16,827 bases of DNA from HXMU1420-2 sp040830545 (GTDB lineage Bacteria; Pseudomonadota; Alphaproteobacteria; Rhodobacterales; Rhodobacteraceae): positions 1 through 16,827 of the forward strand of contig JBFOMB010000204.1 in the NCBI GenBank assembly GCA_040830545.1, written 5' to 3'. Both the position numbers and the translations under genes were made by a program. The notes beneath the pieces are model-generated. The model did not search any database. It worked only from the letters and a program-made list of their open reading frames with translations, and was not told the DNA's origin. Shown in pieces: positions 1 to 6,227 of this stretch (position 1 is the stretch's first letter; every line of letters starts with the position of its first letter).

Positions 1-275
1 CCACCGCCCACCGCGCCATAACCCCCCGGCCCAGCCACCACCGCCCCGACCCGCACGCATTGATCACGCATCAACACGCAATCCGGGTTCGGGGCAATGT
101 CGTCGATCACGATGGCAGGTGTACCGGCCCGCGTGGCCAGTACCGCCGTGACCTGATCGAAAATCCCACCGGGATAGGTGATCAGCGCATATCGACGGCC
201 CGCGATCCGGTCGGCCAGCACATCCACCTTGCCCGCACCGAATTCGATCTGCACCGGATTATGATACGTCCACAT
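1..275 (-). CDS. Iron-containing alcohol dehydrogenase, N-terminal part (cut by window edge)
   Basis: About 91 N-terminal codons are visible from ATG at 275; the rest lies left of the window. The protein opens MWTYHNPVQIEFGAG, continues with a Rossmann-like segment (RRYALITYPGG), a VIDDIAPNP segment, and ends near YGAVGG, which fits the start of the GGGS nucleotide-binding loop of group III Fe-dependent alcohol dehydrogenases. Those enzymes interconvert alcohols and aldehydes with NAD(P)H and a metal. The WxYxNPVxIxFGxG opening recalls proteins annotated as phosphonoacetaldehyde reductase, but this is memory of the family and only a quarter of the protein is visible. It is divergent from a LysR gene across 100 bp, so it is a likely target of that regulator. 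A GTG two codons upstream (281) is an alternative start. Confidence 0.75.
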   Translation of the reverse strand, partial: MWTYHNPVQIEFGAGKVDVLADRIAGRRYALITYPGGIFDQVTAVLATRAGTPAIVIDDIAPNPDCVLMRDQCVRVGAVVAGPGGYGAVGG

Positions 276-377
276 GACCACACCTATGCTGAAACCGCCT
301 GTCCTGACGCTCACATAGGGCAGATGTGTTCATTTATGAAATTGAATATTTTGGCATGTGTTATAGATGTGATCTAT
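276..377. promoter_or_regulatory. Divergent promoter/operator region between the Fe-ADH and lysR, with LysR-type palindromes
   Basis: This AT-richer stretch separates the two divergent genes. ATAGATGTGATCTAT at 363-377 has perfect 6-bp arms around GTG and fits the T-N11-A box bound by LysR proteins; it runs into the lysR ATG at 376. A second candidate is CACAT at 312-316 with ATGTG at 324-328. The heptamer AGATGTG occurs in both regions (322-328 and 365-371). TTCAT/ATGAA at 330-341 is a further short inverted repeat. No convincing -35/-10 pair and no Shine-Dalgarno before lysR was found. The LysR box assignment is inference from motif shape and position. Confidence 0.5.
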
Positions 378-1239
378 GAATCGATCCGAACTCCGCTCGT
401 TCCACGCCGTCGCCGCCTCAGGCGGCTTTTCCGCCGCCTCGCGTGAATTAAACGTGTCCCAGCCCACCGTGTCGGTTCAGGTCAAATCGCTGGAGGAACG
501 GTATGGCGTCGAACTGTTCTTCCGCTCCAAACGCCGGGTGCACCTGACGGCGGCTGGCGAAGAGCTGTTCGAAATCACCAGCCGCATTCACAAGGCCGAG
601 GCCGAGGCGACCCAGGTGCTGGAAAGCTTCAGTGGTCTGCATCGCGGCACGCTTTCGCTTGCCGCTGTGGGGCCGTTCCACGCCACCGACATGATCGTGG
701 CCTACAAGTCGCGTTATCCCGCAATTGAACTGCAGGTCACTTTCGGAAATTCGCGCACCTGTTTCGATCGGGTCCTGTCCTATGCTGCAGACCTTGCCAT
801 CATTGCCGAGGTGCCCAGCGACGACCGCGTCCACACCATCCCCTATCGCACCCATCAGGTGGTGGTGTTCGTGAACTCCTCCCACCCGTTCTACTCCCGC
901 GACTCCGTCAATATCGAAGACCTCGCCGGTCAGCCCGTCATCCGGCGCGAGGCGGGGTCAACCACCCGCATGGCGGTGGAGGCAGAGCTGCAGAAACGCG
1001 GCATAGACACACAAACCGTGCTGGAACTGGGCAGCCGCGAAGGCATCTGGAAGGCGGTGGAACAGGGTCTGGGGATCGGTTTTGTCGCGGATTTCGAATT
1101 TGTCGAACATCCCAACCTGCGCGCCATCCCCGTGGCAAATGCAGATATTCGGACGCAGTATTTCCTGGCCTGCCTTCAGGACCGCAAGGATACGCGTCTG
1201 GTACGGTCCTTCTGCGACGTGGCCCTGTCAGCGGGGTAA
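376..1239 (+). CDS. LysR-family transcriptional regulator
   Basis: This 287-residue protein has full LysR length. The N-terminal winged helix-turn-helix covers about residues 1-60 (AVAASGGFSAASRELNVSQP through SLEERYGVELFFRSKRRVHLT), followed by the linker helix and a periplasmic-binding-like effector domain from about residue 90 (GTLSLAAVGPFHATDM). ATG at 376 is chosen because MNRSELRSFHAVA is the usual beginning of the family. No ribosome-binding site precedes it, so a leaderless or weakly translated message is possible. The gene is divergent from the Fe-dependent alcohol dehydrogenase and overlaps a T-N11-A palindrome, which suggests autoregulation and control of that neighbour. It converges on the ABC binding-protein gene and is probably unrelated to it. 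The effector is unknown; a phosphonate-pathway intermediate is a guess from the neighbour only. Confidence 0.93.
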   Translation: MNRSELRSFHAVAASGGFSAASRELNVSQPTVSVQVKSLEERYGVELFFRSKRRVHLTAAGEELFEITSRIHKAEAEATQVLESFSGLHRGTLSLAAVGPFHATDMIVAYKSRYPAIELQVTFGNSRTCFDRVLSYAADLAIIAEVPSDDRVHTIPYRTHQVVVFVNSSHPFYSRDSVNIEDLAGQPVIRREAGSTTRMAVEAELQKRGIDTQTVLELGSREGIWKAVEQGLGIGFVADFEFVEHPNLRAIPVANADIRTQYFLACLQDRKDTRLVRSFCDVALSAG

Positions 1240-1241
1240 GC

Positions 1242-1267
1242 CCCCGGCGATGCATCCACCGCCGGGG
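1242..1267. terminator. GC-rich hairpin between convergent lysR and the ABC binding-protein gene
   Basis: CCCCGGCG at 1242-1249 and CGCCGGGG at 1260-1267 form a perfect 8-bp stem with a 10-nt loop. It lies 2 bp after the lysR stop and 11 bp from the stop of the minus-strand gene, where a bidirectional terminator is expected. Neither strand has a clear U-tract, so termination efficiency is uncertain. Confidence 0.45.
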
Positions 1268-1278
1268 ACAGGGTCAAT

Positions 1279-2265
1279 TTAATTCAGCGCCTTGTCGGTC
1301 ACCGCATGGGTCCACGCGCCTTCAGGTGCCTTGGTGATCACCGGATCAGACCCTCCCGCCAGCAACGAGGCCACCGTGCGTTCGTAATCCGCCGGGTCCA
1401 GAGAGCCGTCCGACCCTGCGGTCAGCTTGGCAATCTCGCCCATCATGCGCACCTGATGCGCCTCGGTCTGGGCACCGGTTTCATCGTAATCCAGCACGAT
1501 CAACGCCGCGTCCTGCGGGTTCTCTTCGGCCCATTTCCAGCCCTTCATGGACGCGCGCACGAACCGCACCATCTTGTCCTCGAAACCGGCATCCGCCAGG
1601 TTTTCCTCCAGCACGTACAGACCGTCTTCCAGCGTCGCAACGCCCTGATCTTCGTACTTGAACGTCACCAGCTCTTCGGGTGTCAGGCCCGCGTCGATCA
1701 CCTGCCAGTATTCATTGTAGGTCATCGTCGACACACAGGCCGCCTGACCGTTGATGATCGGATCCACATTGAAGCCCTGCTTCAGCACTTCAACGCCGGC
1801 ATCACCACCATCGGTCGCCAGACCCAGCTGGCTCATCCACGACAGGAACGGGAATTCATTGCCAAAGAACCAGACGCCCAGCGTCTTGCCCGCGAAATCA
1901 TCCGTGGTCGCCACGCCCGCATCCTTACGGCAGGTCAGCATCATGCCCGAGGATTTGAACGGCTGCGCGATGTTCACCATCGGCAGACCCTTTTCGCGTG
2001 CGGCCAGCGCCGCCGGCATCCATTCCACGGTGACATCCGCGCCACCACCGGCCAGAACCTGCGTCGGCGCGATGTCCGGGCCGCCCGGCTTGATCGTGAC
2101 GTTCAGGTCCTCTTCGCCATAGAACCCCTTTTCCAGAGCCACATAGTAGCCCGCAAACTGCGCCTGCGTGACCCATTTCAGTTGCAGCGTCACGTCATCC
2201 GCCGCCATGGCCACTCCGGCAAACAGCGACAGCGCCGCCGCGCCCAGGGATGTTTTCAGTTTCAT
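1279..2265 (-). CDS. ABC transporter substrate-binding protein, NMT1/THI5-SsuA type
   Basis: This periplasmic binding protein has 328 residues. MKLKTSLGAAALSLFAGVAMA is a typical Sec signal peptide with cleavage after AMA. The mature part opens DDVTLQLKWVTQAQFAGYYVALEKGFYGEEDLNVTIKPGGPD, the hallmark of NMT1/THI5-like receptors for pyrimidine-type and related small ligands. The ATG at 2265 is preferred over one at 2280 because AAGGAG (2272-2277) sits 6 nt before it; the upstream ATG would place that ribosome site inside the gene. It is last in the transport operon, 43 bp after the permease stop. The family also includes ThiY, SsuA and RibY, so the ligand cannot be read from sequence. Co-location with dihydropyrimidinase points to a pyrimidine, dihydropyrimidine or hydantoin. 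Confidence 0.9.
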   Translation of the reverse strand: MKLKTSLGAAALSLFAGVAMAADDVTLQLKWVTQAQFAGYYVALEKGFYGEEDLNVTIKPGGPDIAPTQVLAGGGADVTVEWMPAALAAREKGLPMVNIAQPFKSSGMMLTCRKDAGVATTDDFAGKTLGVWFFGNEFPFLSWMSQLGLATDGGDAGVEVLKQGFNVDPIINGQAACVSTMTYNEYWQVIDAGLTPEELVTFKYEDQGVATLEDGLYVLEENLADAGFEDKMVRFVRASMKGWKWAEENPQDAALIVLDYDETGAQTEAHQVRMMGEIAKLTAGSDGSLDPADYERTVASLLAGGSDPVITKAPEGAWTHAVTDKALN

Positions 2266-2271
2266 CTTCTT

Positions 2272-2277
2272 CTCCTT
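2272..2277 (-). promoter_or_regulatory. Shine-Dalgarno AAGGAG deciding the binding-protein start
   Basis: AAGGAG on the minus strand lies 6 nt upstream of the ATG at 2265 and overlaps the first codons of the alternative start at 2280. It therefore supports the shorter, signal-peptide-first protein. Confidence 0.7.
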
Positions 2278-2308
2278 CATTGGACTTGCTTTACTCCCGG
2301 GCTGTTCC

Positions 2309-3154
2309 TCAGCCTCTTTGTGACGGGTGCCAGAAGGTCACCCTTTTCTCGATCCACGCGACCAGACCATAAATCCCGGTCCCGGCCAATGCCGCAACCG
2401 CAATCTCGGCCCAGACCAGATCAATGGCCAGACTTCCCACCCCGGTCGAGATCCGAAATCCCATCCCCCGCGTGGGAGAGCCGAAATATTCAGCAACAAT
2501 CGCCCCGATCAACGCAAGCGTTGTTGCGATCTTGAGCCCGTTGAACACAAACGGCATCGCCGCCGGCAGGCGCAGTTTTACCAGCGTCTGCGTGTAGCTC
2601 GCCGCATAGGTCCGCATCAGGTCGCGCTGCATCGCGTCCGCCTCGCGCAGACCCTGCACCGTGTTCACCAGGATGGGGAAAAACACCATTACCACCACGA
2701 CCGCCGCCTTGGACTGCCAGTCGAACCCGAACCAACTGACCAGAATGGGCGCGATCCCCACAATCGGCAGCGCCGCCACGAAATTACCGATGGGCAACAG
2801 GCCCCGAGTCAGGAACTGACTGCGGTCAATCAGGATCGCTGTGGCAAAGGCGGCCAATGCTCCGATGACATAGCCCCGCAATGCGCCTTTCAGAACGGTC
2901 TGCTGGAAATCCTCCCACAATGTCCCGGTCGAGGCCGCAAACGTATCCGCCACAACCGACGGCGGCGGCAGGATCACGGGCGACACATTGAAATGCCGCA
3001 CCAACCCTTCCCACAACACCAGCAGGGACAGGCCAAACAGAACCGGCACCGCGACCCGCACCGGCAGGCTGCTGGAATAGCGCGAATTGGCCAGAACCAC
3101 ATTCACGCCCCAGGCGGCAATCCAGAACAGCAGCGCACCAACCAGCCAGCTCAT
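2309..3154 (-). CDS. ABC transporter permease (BPD_transp_1 family)
   Basis: This 281-residue inner-membrane protein has about six hydrophobic segments (for example residues 3-21, 34-47, 90-109, 121-141, 151-164 and the C-terminal end). The cytoplasmic coupling loop, residues about 181-198 (RTYAASYTQTLVKLRLP), is the EAA-type motif that contacts the ATPase. It resembles SsuC/TauC/ThiX-type permeases. Its ATG overlaps the stop of the preceding permease by 4 bp (ATGA at 3151-3154), so the two are translationally coupled and probably form a heterodimeric channel. The binding-protein gene follows. Substrate specificity cannot be read from the permease. Confidence 0.92.
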   Translation of the reverse strand: MSWLVGALLFWIAAWGVNVVLANSRYSSSLPVRVAVPVLFGLSLLVLWEGLVRHFNVSPVILPPPSVVADTFAASTGTLWEDFQQTVLKGALRGYVIGALAAFATAILIDRSQFLTRGLLPIGNFVAALPIVGIAPILVSWFGFDWQSKAAVVVVMVFFPILVNTVQGLREADAMQRDLMRTYAASYTQTLVKLRLPAAMPFVFNGLKIATTLALIGAIVAEYFGSPTRGMGFRISTGVGSLAIDLVWAEIAVAALAGTGIYGLVAWIEKRVTFWHPSQRG

Positions 3155-4083
3155 GTCGCCATCCCCATCCGTTTGAGCGTGACACGCTGCAACACATCCA
3201 GCAGGGTCACCAGCGCCCCGGCCAGAATGGCGGCTGAAAACAGCGCGGACCAGATCGCCAGCGGCGTGCCGAACTGGTCGCCAATCAGTATACGCGCGCC
3301 CAGCCCGCTGATCGCCCCGGTCGGCAGCTCACCCACGATGGTCCCCACCAGCGCCGCCGCGATCCCGATCTTGAGCGAGGTAAACAGATAGGGCACCGAC
3401 GCGGGCAGGCGTAGTTTCAGGAAGCTCTGGAACCCGGTGGCATTATAGGTCTGCAACAGGTCCAGCTGCGACGTCGAGGGCGACCGCAATCCTTTGACCA
3501 TGCCCACCAGCACCGGGAAGAAACACAAATAGGCTGAGATGATCGCCTTGGGCACCCCCCGCCCGTCGATCCCCAGTTGCGACGAGAGCACAATGATCAT
3601 CGGTGCCAGCGCCACAATCGGCACGGTCTGACTGATGATCGCCCAGGGCATCAGGCTCATGTCCGCCACGCGGCTATAGACAATCGCCACAGCCCCGGCG
3701 ATCCCCACAAGCGTGCCCAGCAGGAACCCCCATAACGTGGACTGCAAGGTAATCCACCCATGATAGATCAGCGACCGCTTAGACCACGCCCGCCCCCGCA
3801 TCACCATCGCGCCGGTTGTCTTCCAGAGCTCCTGACCCACCTGCTGTGGCGTCGGCAGCCGCGGACGGTCCAGATCATAGCTTGCCGCCACATGATCCGA
3901 ATTGCGGATCATCAGCAGCCAGACGCTGGTCCCGCGCCGCGCAACGGATCCTTCGGGCACAATCTCTGCGCCGCCGCGTTCGGCCTGATCCAGCGCCACC
4001 CGCACATTCATCGGCGCGACGGCCAGATACCAGATCCCGACAATCACAGCCAAAACGGTCAGAACCGGGGCAATGCTACGCAT
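3151..4083 (-). CDS. ABC transporter permease with extended periplasmic segment after TM1
   Basis: This 310-residue permease is the first gene after the 336-bp gap. ATG at 4083 (MRSIAPVLTVLAVIVGIWYLAV) is preferred over one at 4119: it begins directly with a membrane segment, and AAGGGGGG precedes it at suitable distance. Residues about 25-105 between the first membrane segment and the core are hydrophilic and longer than in simple SsuC-like permeases. The core has membrane segments around 115-135, 145-166 and 180-198 and an EAA-type loop at about 210-228 (LQTYNATGFQSFLKLRLP). It pairs with the downstream permease through an ATGA overlap. The ATPase gene is upstream, separated by the GNAT gene and a repeat-rich gap. 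Confidence 0.9.
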   Translation of the reverse strand: MRSIAPVLTVLAVIVGIWYLAVAPMNVRVALDQAERGGAEIVPEGSVARRGTSVWLLMIRNSDHVAASYDLDRPRLPTPQQVGQELWKTTGAMVMRGRAWSKRSLIYHGWITLQSTLWGFLLGTLVGIAGAVAIVYSRVADMSLMPWAIISQTVPIVALAPMIIVLSSQLGIDGRGVPKAIISAYLCFFPVLVGMVKGLRSPSTSQLDLLQTYNATGFQSFLKLRLPASVPYLFTSLKIGIAAALVGTIVGELPTGAISGLGARILIGDQFGTPLAIWSALFSAAILAGALVTLLDVLQRVTLKRMGMAT

Positions 4084-4120
4084 GACTGCGCCCCCCTTGC
4101 GACCGACCCGTCCATCCACT

Positions 4121-4134
4121 TCCGGCGCGCCGGA
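4121..4134. repeat. Perfect 14-bp palindrome
   Basis: TCCGGCGCGCCGGA is identical to its reverse complement and lies 37 bp upstream of the permease start at 4083. It could be a protein-binding site for the permease promoter, or a chance GC-rich palindrome. Confidence 0.4.
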
Positions 4135-4153
4135 TCAACCGTTCCAATTTTTT

Positions 4154-4355
4154 GAGTATTTTAGGAACAATGAAAGGAATTGGGTGCAGACTGATCCCAC
4201 GGTACAGGCTGGAGAGCCGATGACCGTGAACGATGAAGGGGGTCGCCGCGCCTTCAACCCAAATGCGGCCCGGTGTCGGGGCATCCCTCTGGGCCTTGTC
4301 CCGCGCCGGTCGCCCCTCGTACCCGGCCCGCCCCTTCATTGTTCTCAAAATACTC
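4154..4355. repeat. Inverted pair of a 23-nt motif bounding a GC-rich core
   Basis: The motif beginning GAGTATTTT and continuing GGAACAATGAA at 4154-4176 recurs in inverted orientation at 4333-4355, with 20 of 23 positions identical. The two arms enclose about 156 bp. I remember similar GAGTATTTT..AACAATGAA strings as frequent intergenic sequences in roseobacters, but have not counted them. The unit may be a non-coding repeat element. Confidence 0.55.
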
Positions 4356-4390
4356 CGGGGGAGTCCCGCAGGGACGGGGGCAGCGCCCCC
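4353..4390 (-). terminator. Tandem GC hairpins downstream of the GNAT gene
   Basis: Three adjacent stems are visible: CTCC/GGAG (4353-4356 with 4360-4363), GTCCC/GGGAC (4363-4367 with 4371-4375) and GGGGGC/GCCCCC (4376-4381 with 4385-4390). They start 30 bp after the GNAT stop on the minus strand, followed in that direction by an AT-richer stretch (GAGTATTTTGAG). This could be a terminator or processing site. The U-run is weak, so the call is tentative. Confidence 0.4.
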
Positions 4391-4419
4391 ATAGCAGGCG
4401 GGTGCGGCAATCAAAACGG

Positions 4420-4914
4420 TCATGCGCGCCCCCATTCATACCGGATGTCGGGCAGCTTCTCTTCGTTGTCCCCGGCGCTGCGCTCCACCTCGGCAAATCC
4501 CTCGCGCAGATAGAACCGCTGAGCGCCCGTGTTGGACTCAAACGTCCACAGCGACAGGCGCGGGCGCAGGGTCTTGGCATGGTCGATCAGTGCCTTGCCA
4601 TGTCCCTGACCCGGTACAGCGGAATAGAGCGATGTGACCTCATCCTCATCACTCAACGATATGTAGGCGCGGGCCGGATTGCCGATCACATAAACCTCGC
4701 GTTCCCGGAACACGAAGTCACGGTAGTGGCGCTCCACATCATCTGCCGAATGCACGCGCGGCATCCAGTCCGTGGCATCAATCCACCGGTTCAGGATGGT
4801 CGCGCAGGTCAACGCGTCCCCGGGCCGCCCTGCGCGGATGTCGGGCATTTCGGTGTACAGGGTGTGTACGGATTGTGTACCGGAATCATACCGCGATTTT
4901 CCGCCCTCAGTCAT
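4420..4914 (-). CDS. GNAT-family N-acetyltransferase
   Basis: From ATG at 4914 the protein has 164 residues. The acetyl-CoA pyrophosphate-binding loop is PGQGHGKAL (about 101-109), after a beta-strand VTSLYSAV; the later NTGAQRFYLREGF segment (about 128-140) matches GNAT motif B. Such enzymes transfer an acetyl group from acetyl-CoA to an amine; the acceptor is unknown. ATG 4914 overlaps the ATPase stop by 8 bp (ATGACTGA), indicating translational coupling. An alternative ATG at 4848 (MPDIRAGRPGDA) would begin exactly at the first GNAT strand. Neither start has a good ribosome site. Its place between the ATPase and its permeases is unusual. A role on an amine formed by the pathway, such as beta-alanine, is speculation. 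Confidence 0.82.
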   Translation of the reverse strand: MTEGGKSRYDSGTQSVHTLYTEMPDIRAGRPGDALTCATILNRWIDATDWMPRVHSADDVERHYRDFVFREREVYVIGNPARAYISLSDEDEVTSLYSAVPGQGHGKALIDHAKTLRPRLSLWTFESNTGAQRFYLREGFAEVERSAGDNEEKLPDIRYEWGRA

Positions 4915-5686
4915 CATAGGCATGCCCCGCCCGCAGCCCGTCCCGCACCCGATGCGCGATCTCCAGAAACTCGGGCGTGTCGCGAATATCCAGCGGCCGT
5001 TCCTTGGGCAGCGGGCTGTCGATCACGTCGGTGATCCGGCCAGGACGCGGGCTCATCACCACGATCTTGGTCGACAGGTACACGGCCTCGGGGATGGAAT
5101 GGGTGACAAATCCGATGGTCTTTTCCGTCCGCGCCCACAGCTGCAACAGCTGTTCGTTCAAATGGTCGCGCACAATCTCGTCCAACGCGCCAAACGGTTC
5201 GTCCATCAGCAGGATGTCCGCATCAAACGCCAGCGCTCGCGCGATTGAGGCGCGTTGCTGCATGCCACCGGACAGCTGCCAGGGAAACTTCTTCTCGAAC
5301 CCCGCAAGGTCCACCAATTCCAGCGTTTTTTGCACCCGCTCGGCTTGTGCCGCCTTGTCATAACCCATGATTTCCAGCGGCAGGCGGATGTTTCCGCCAA
5401 TCGTGCGCCAAGGATATAGCCCCGCCGCCTGAAACACATAGCCATAGGCCCGGTTCAACCGCGCCTCGCGCGGGCTGACCCCGTTCACGGTGATGGTGCC
5501 GCCCGTCGGCTGCTCCAAATCCGCCGCGACCCGCAGGAACGTCGTTTTGCCACAGCCCGACGGTCCGATGAAGGACACGAAATCCCCCTTCTCAATAGAC
5601 AGATCCACACCTTTGAGCGCATGCACCGGCCCATCGTTGGTCTGAAAGGTGAGGTCGAGCCCCTTGGCCTGAATTACTGCTGTCAT
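4907..5686 (-). CDS. ABC transporter ATP-binding protein (SsuB/TauB/ThiZ type)
   Basis: This 259-residue cytoplasmic ATPase energises the import system. Walker A is GPSGCGKT (41-48), the Q-loop is near VFQ (84-86), the signature is LSGGMQQR (138-145), Walker B is ILLMDEP (158-164) with the D-loop GALD, and the switch histidine lies in FVTHS (193-197). It has the length and sequence style of nitrate/sulfonate/taurine-type importers, which pair with NMT1/THI5-like binding proteins. It starts 4 bp after the DUF4760-like gene and overlaps the GNAT gene by 8 bp. The cognate permeases and binding protein lie further down on the same strand, after the GNAT gene and the repeat gap. Confidence 0.94.
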   Translation of the reverse strand: MTAVIQAKGLDLTFQTNDGPVHALKGVDLSIEKGDFVSFIGPSGCGKTTFLRVAADLEQPTGGTITVNGVSPREARLNRAYGYVFQAAGLYPWRTIGGNIRLPLEIMGYDKAAQAERVQKTLELVDLAGFEKKFPWQLSGGMQQRASIARALAFDADILLMDEPFGALDEIVRDHLNEQLLQLWARTEKTIGFVTHSIPEAVYLSTKIVVMSPRPGRITDVIDSPLPKERPLDIRDTPEFLEIAHRVRDGLRAGHAYDD

Positions 5687-5690
5687 CGTC

Positions 5691-6182
5691 TCACTTGTCC
5701 TCGGCCTTCCACCGGACCACCATCTTTTCGGTCGCGCTGAACAGCGACCCGTTTTTGGAGCGCAAACGCTCGCCGCTCACGAAATTTTCCAGCCGGTCCC
5801 AATCCCGGTACAGGGCCGATTTCCAGTATCCGCGCAGCACCGCCTCGTCTATCGCGTTGTGGTCGATCATCCGGGACAGCAGCCCATAAACGCTAAGGAT
5901 ATAGCGCGCGCGGCCTTTGTCATCGTTGTCGAAATCTGCGTATTCCAGTTTGTACCGTTCTGAGGTGAAGAAGTTCTGCCGCGCGTTTCGAAACTGCTCC
6001 GCCTGCAGCGTGTCATGCACCACAAAGATCGACTCGCGCAGGAAGCGGCGTTCATCCTTATCTTGCCCGCGCGCCTGCAGCCGCAACTGTCGCCACACGA
6101 ACAGGGTTGTGACCAACACCGCCAGCGCGGCGGCGATCTGCGCCACGTCTGCGATGATGTCGATCATGACCTCTGGTGCCAC
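5691..6182 (-). CDS. DUF4760-like membrane-anchored protein of unknown function
   Basis: The 163-residue product has one N-terminal membrane segment (about residues 7-30, IDIIADVAQIAAALAVLVTTLFVW) followed by a charged, helical cytoplasmic domain with many W, R and D residues (GRARYILSVYGLLSRMIDHNAIDE, GYWKSALYRDWDRLENFV). This layout is typical of DUF4760 proteins, whose function is not known to me. A GTG at 6182 is chosen because a perfect AGGAGG (6189-6194) stands 6 nt upstream; the ATG at 6167 has no usable ribosome site. It lies between dihydropyrimidinase (45 bp gap) and the ABC ATPase (4 bp gap), so it is co-transcribed with the transport and hydrolysis genes. It could be an accessory protein of the pathway or a passenger. 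Confidence 0.8.
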   Translation of the reverse strand: MAPEVMIDIIADVAQIAAALAVLVTTLFVWRQLRLQARGQDKDERRFLRESIFVVHDTLQAEQFRNARQNFFTSERYKLEYADFDNDDKGRARYILSVYGLLSRMIDHNAIDEAVLRGYWKSALYRDWDRLENFVSGERLRSKNGSLFSATEKMVVRWKAEDK

Positions 6183-6188
6183 GCGCCG

Positions 6189-6194
6189 CCTCCT
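6189..6194 (-). promoter_or_regulatory. Perfect Shine-Dalgarno AGGAGG for a GTG start
   Basis: AGGAGG on the minus strand ends 6 nt before GTG at 6182 and decides the start of the DUF4760-like gene in favour of GTG over the later ATG. Confidence 0.75.
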
Positions 6195-6227
6195 GAACGG
6201 GGTCTCTGCGATGCTGTGCGTCAGATC

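Larger units (their letters stand above)
4084..4419. other. 336-bp gene-free, repeat-rich gap inside the transport cluster
   Basis: The gap separates the GNAT gene from the permeases. It holds a perfect 14-bp palindrome (4121-4134), two inverted copies of a 23-nt motif (4154-4176 and 4333-4355) and three small GC hairpins in a row (4353-4390). The middle, 4178-4332, is GC-rich and has no protein I recognise; a minus-strand reading frame through it (4076-4435) has no family features. Its layout recalls recurrent intergenic elements of Rhodobacteraceae genomes, from memory. It may terminate transcription after the GNAT gene and carry a separate promoter for the permeases; no clear promoter was identified. 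Confidence 0.6.

Noticed and set aside
423..440. Hairpin-like GGCGGC..GCCGCC sequence resembling a terminator
   Set aside because: It lies in the helix-turn-helix coding region of lysR and is explained by Gly/Ala codons.
60..446. Plus-strand open frame at the left edge
   Set aside because: It overlaps the Fe-dependent alcohol dehydrogenase on the other strand and the lysR start in another frame, and lacks family features.
1306..2535. Long plus-strand open frame (409 codons) opposite the ABC binding-protein gene
   Set aside because: It is rich in R, H, P and Q with no family features, and it mirrors a clear gene in a high-GC region. The same holds for frames at 2327-3391, 6846-7973, 8096-9145, 10870-12066 and 15373-16380.
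4076..4435. Minus-strand open frame of 119 codons across the GNAT-permease gap
   Set aside because: It passes through hairpins and both arms of an inverted repeat, has biased Arg/Gly/Pro composition and no recognisable domain or ribosome site; better read as repeat sequence.
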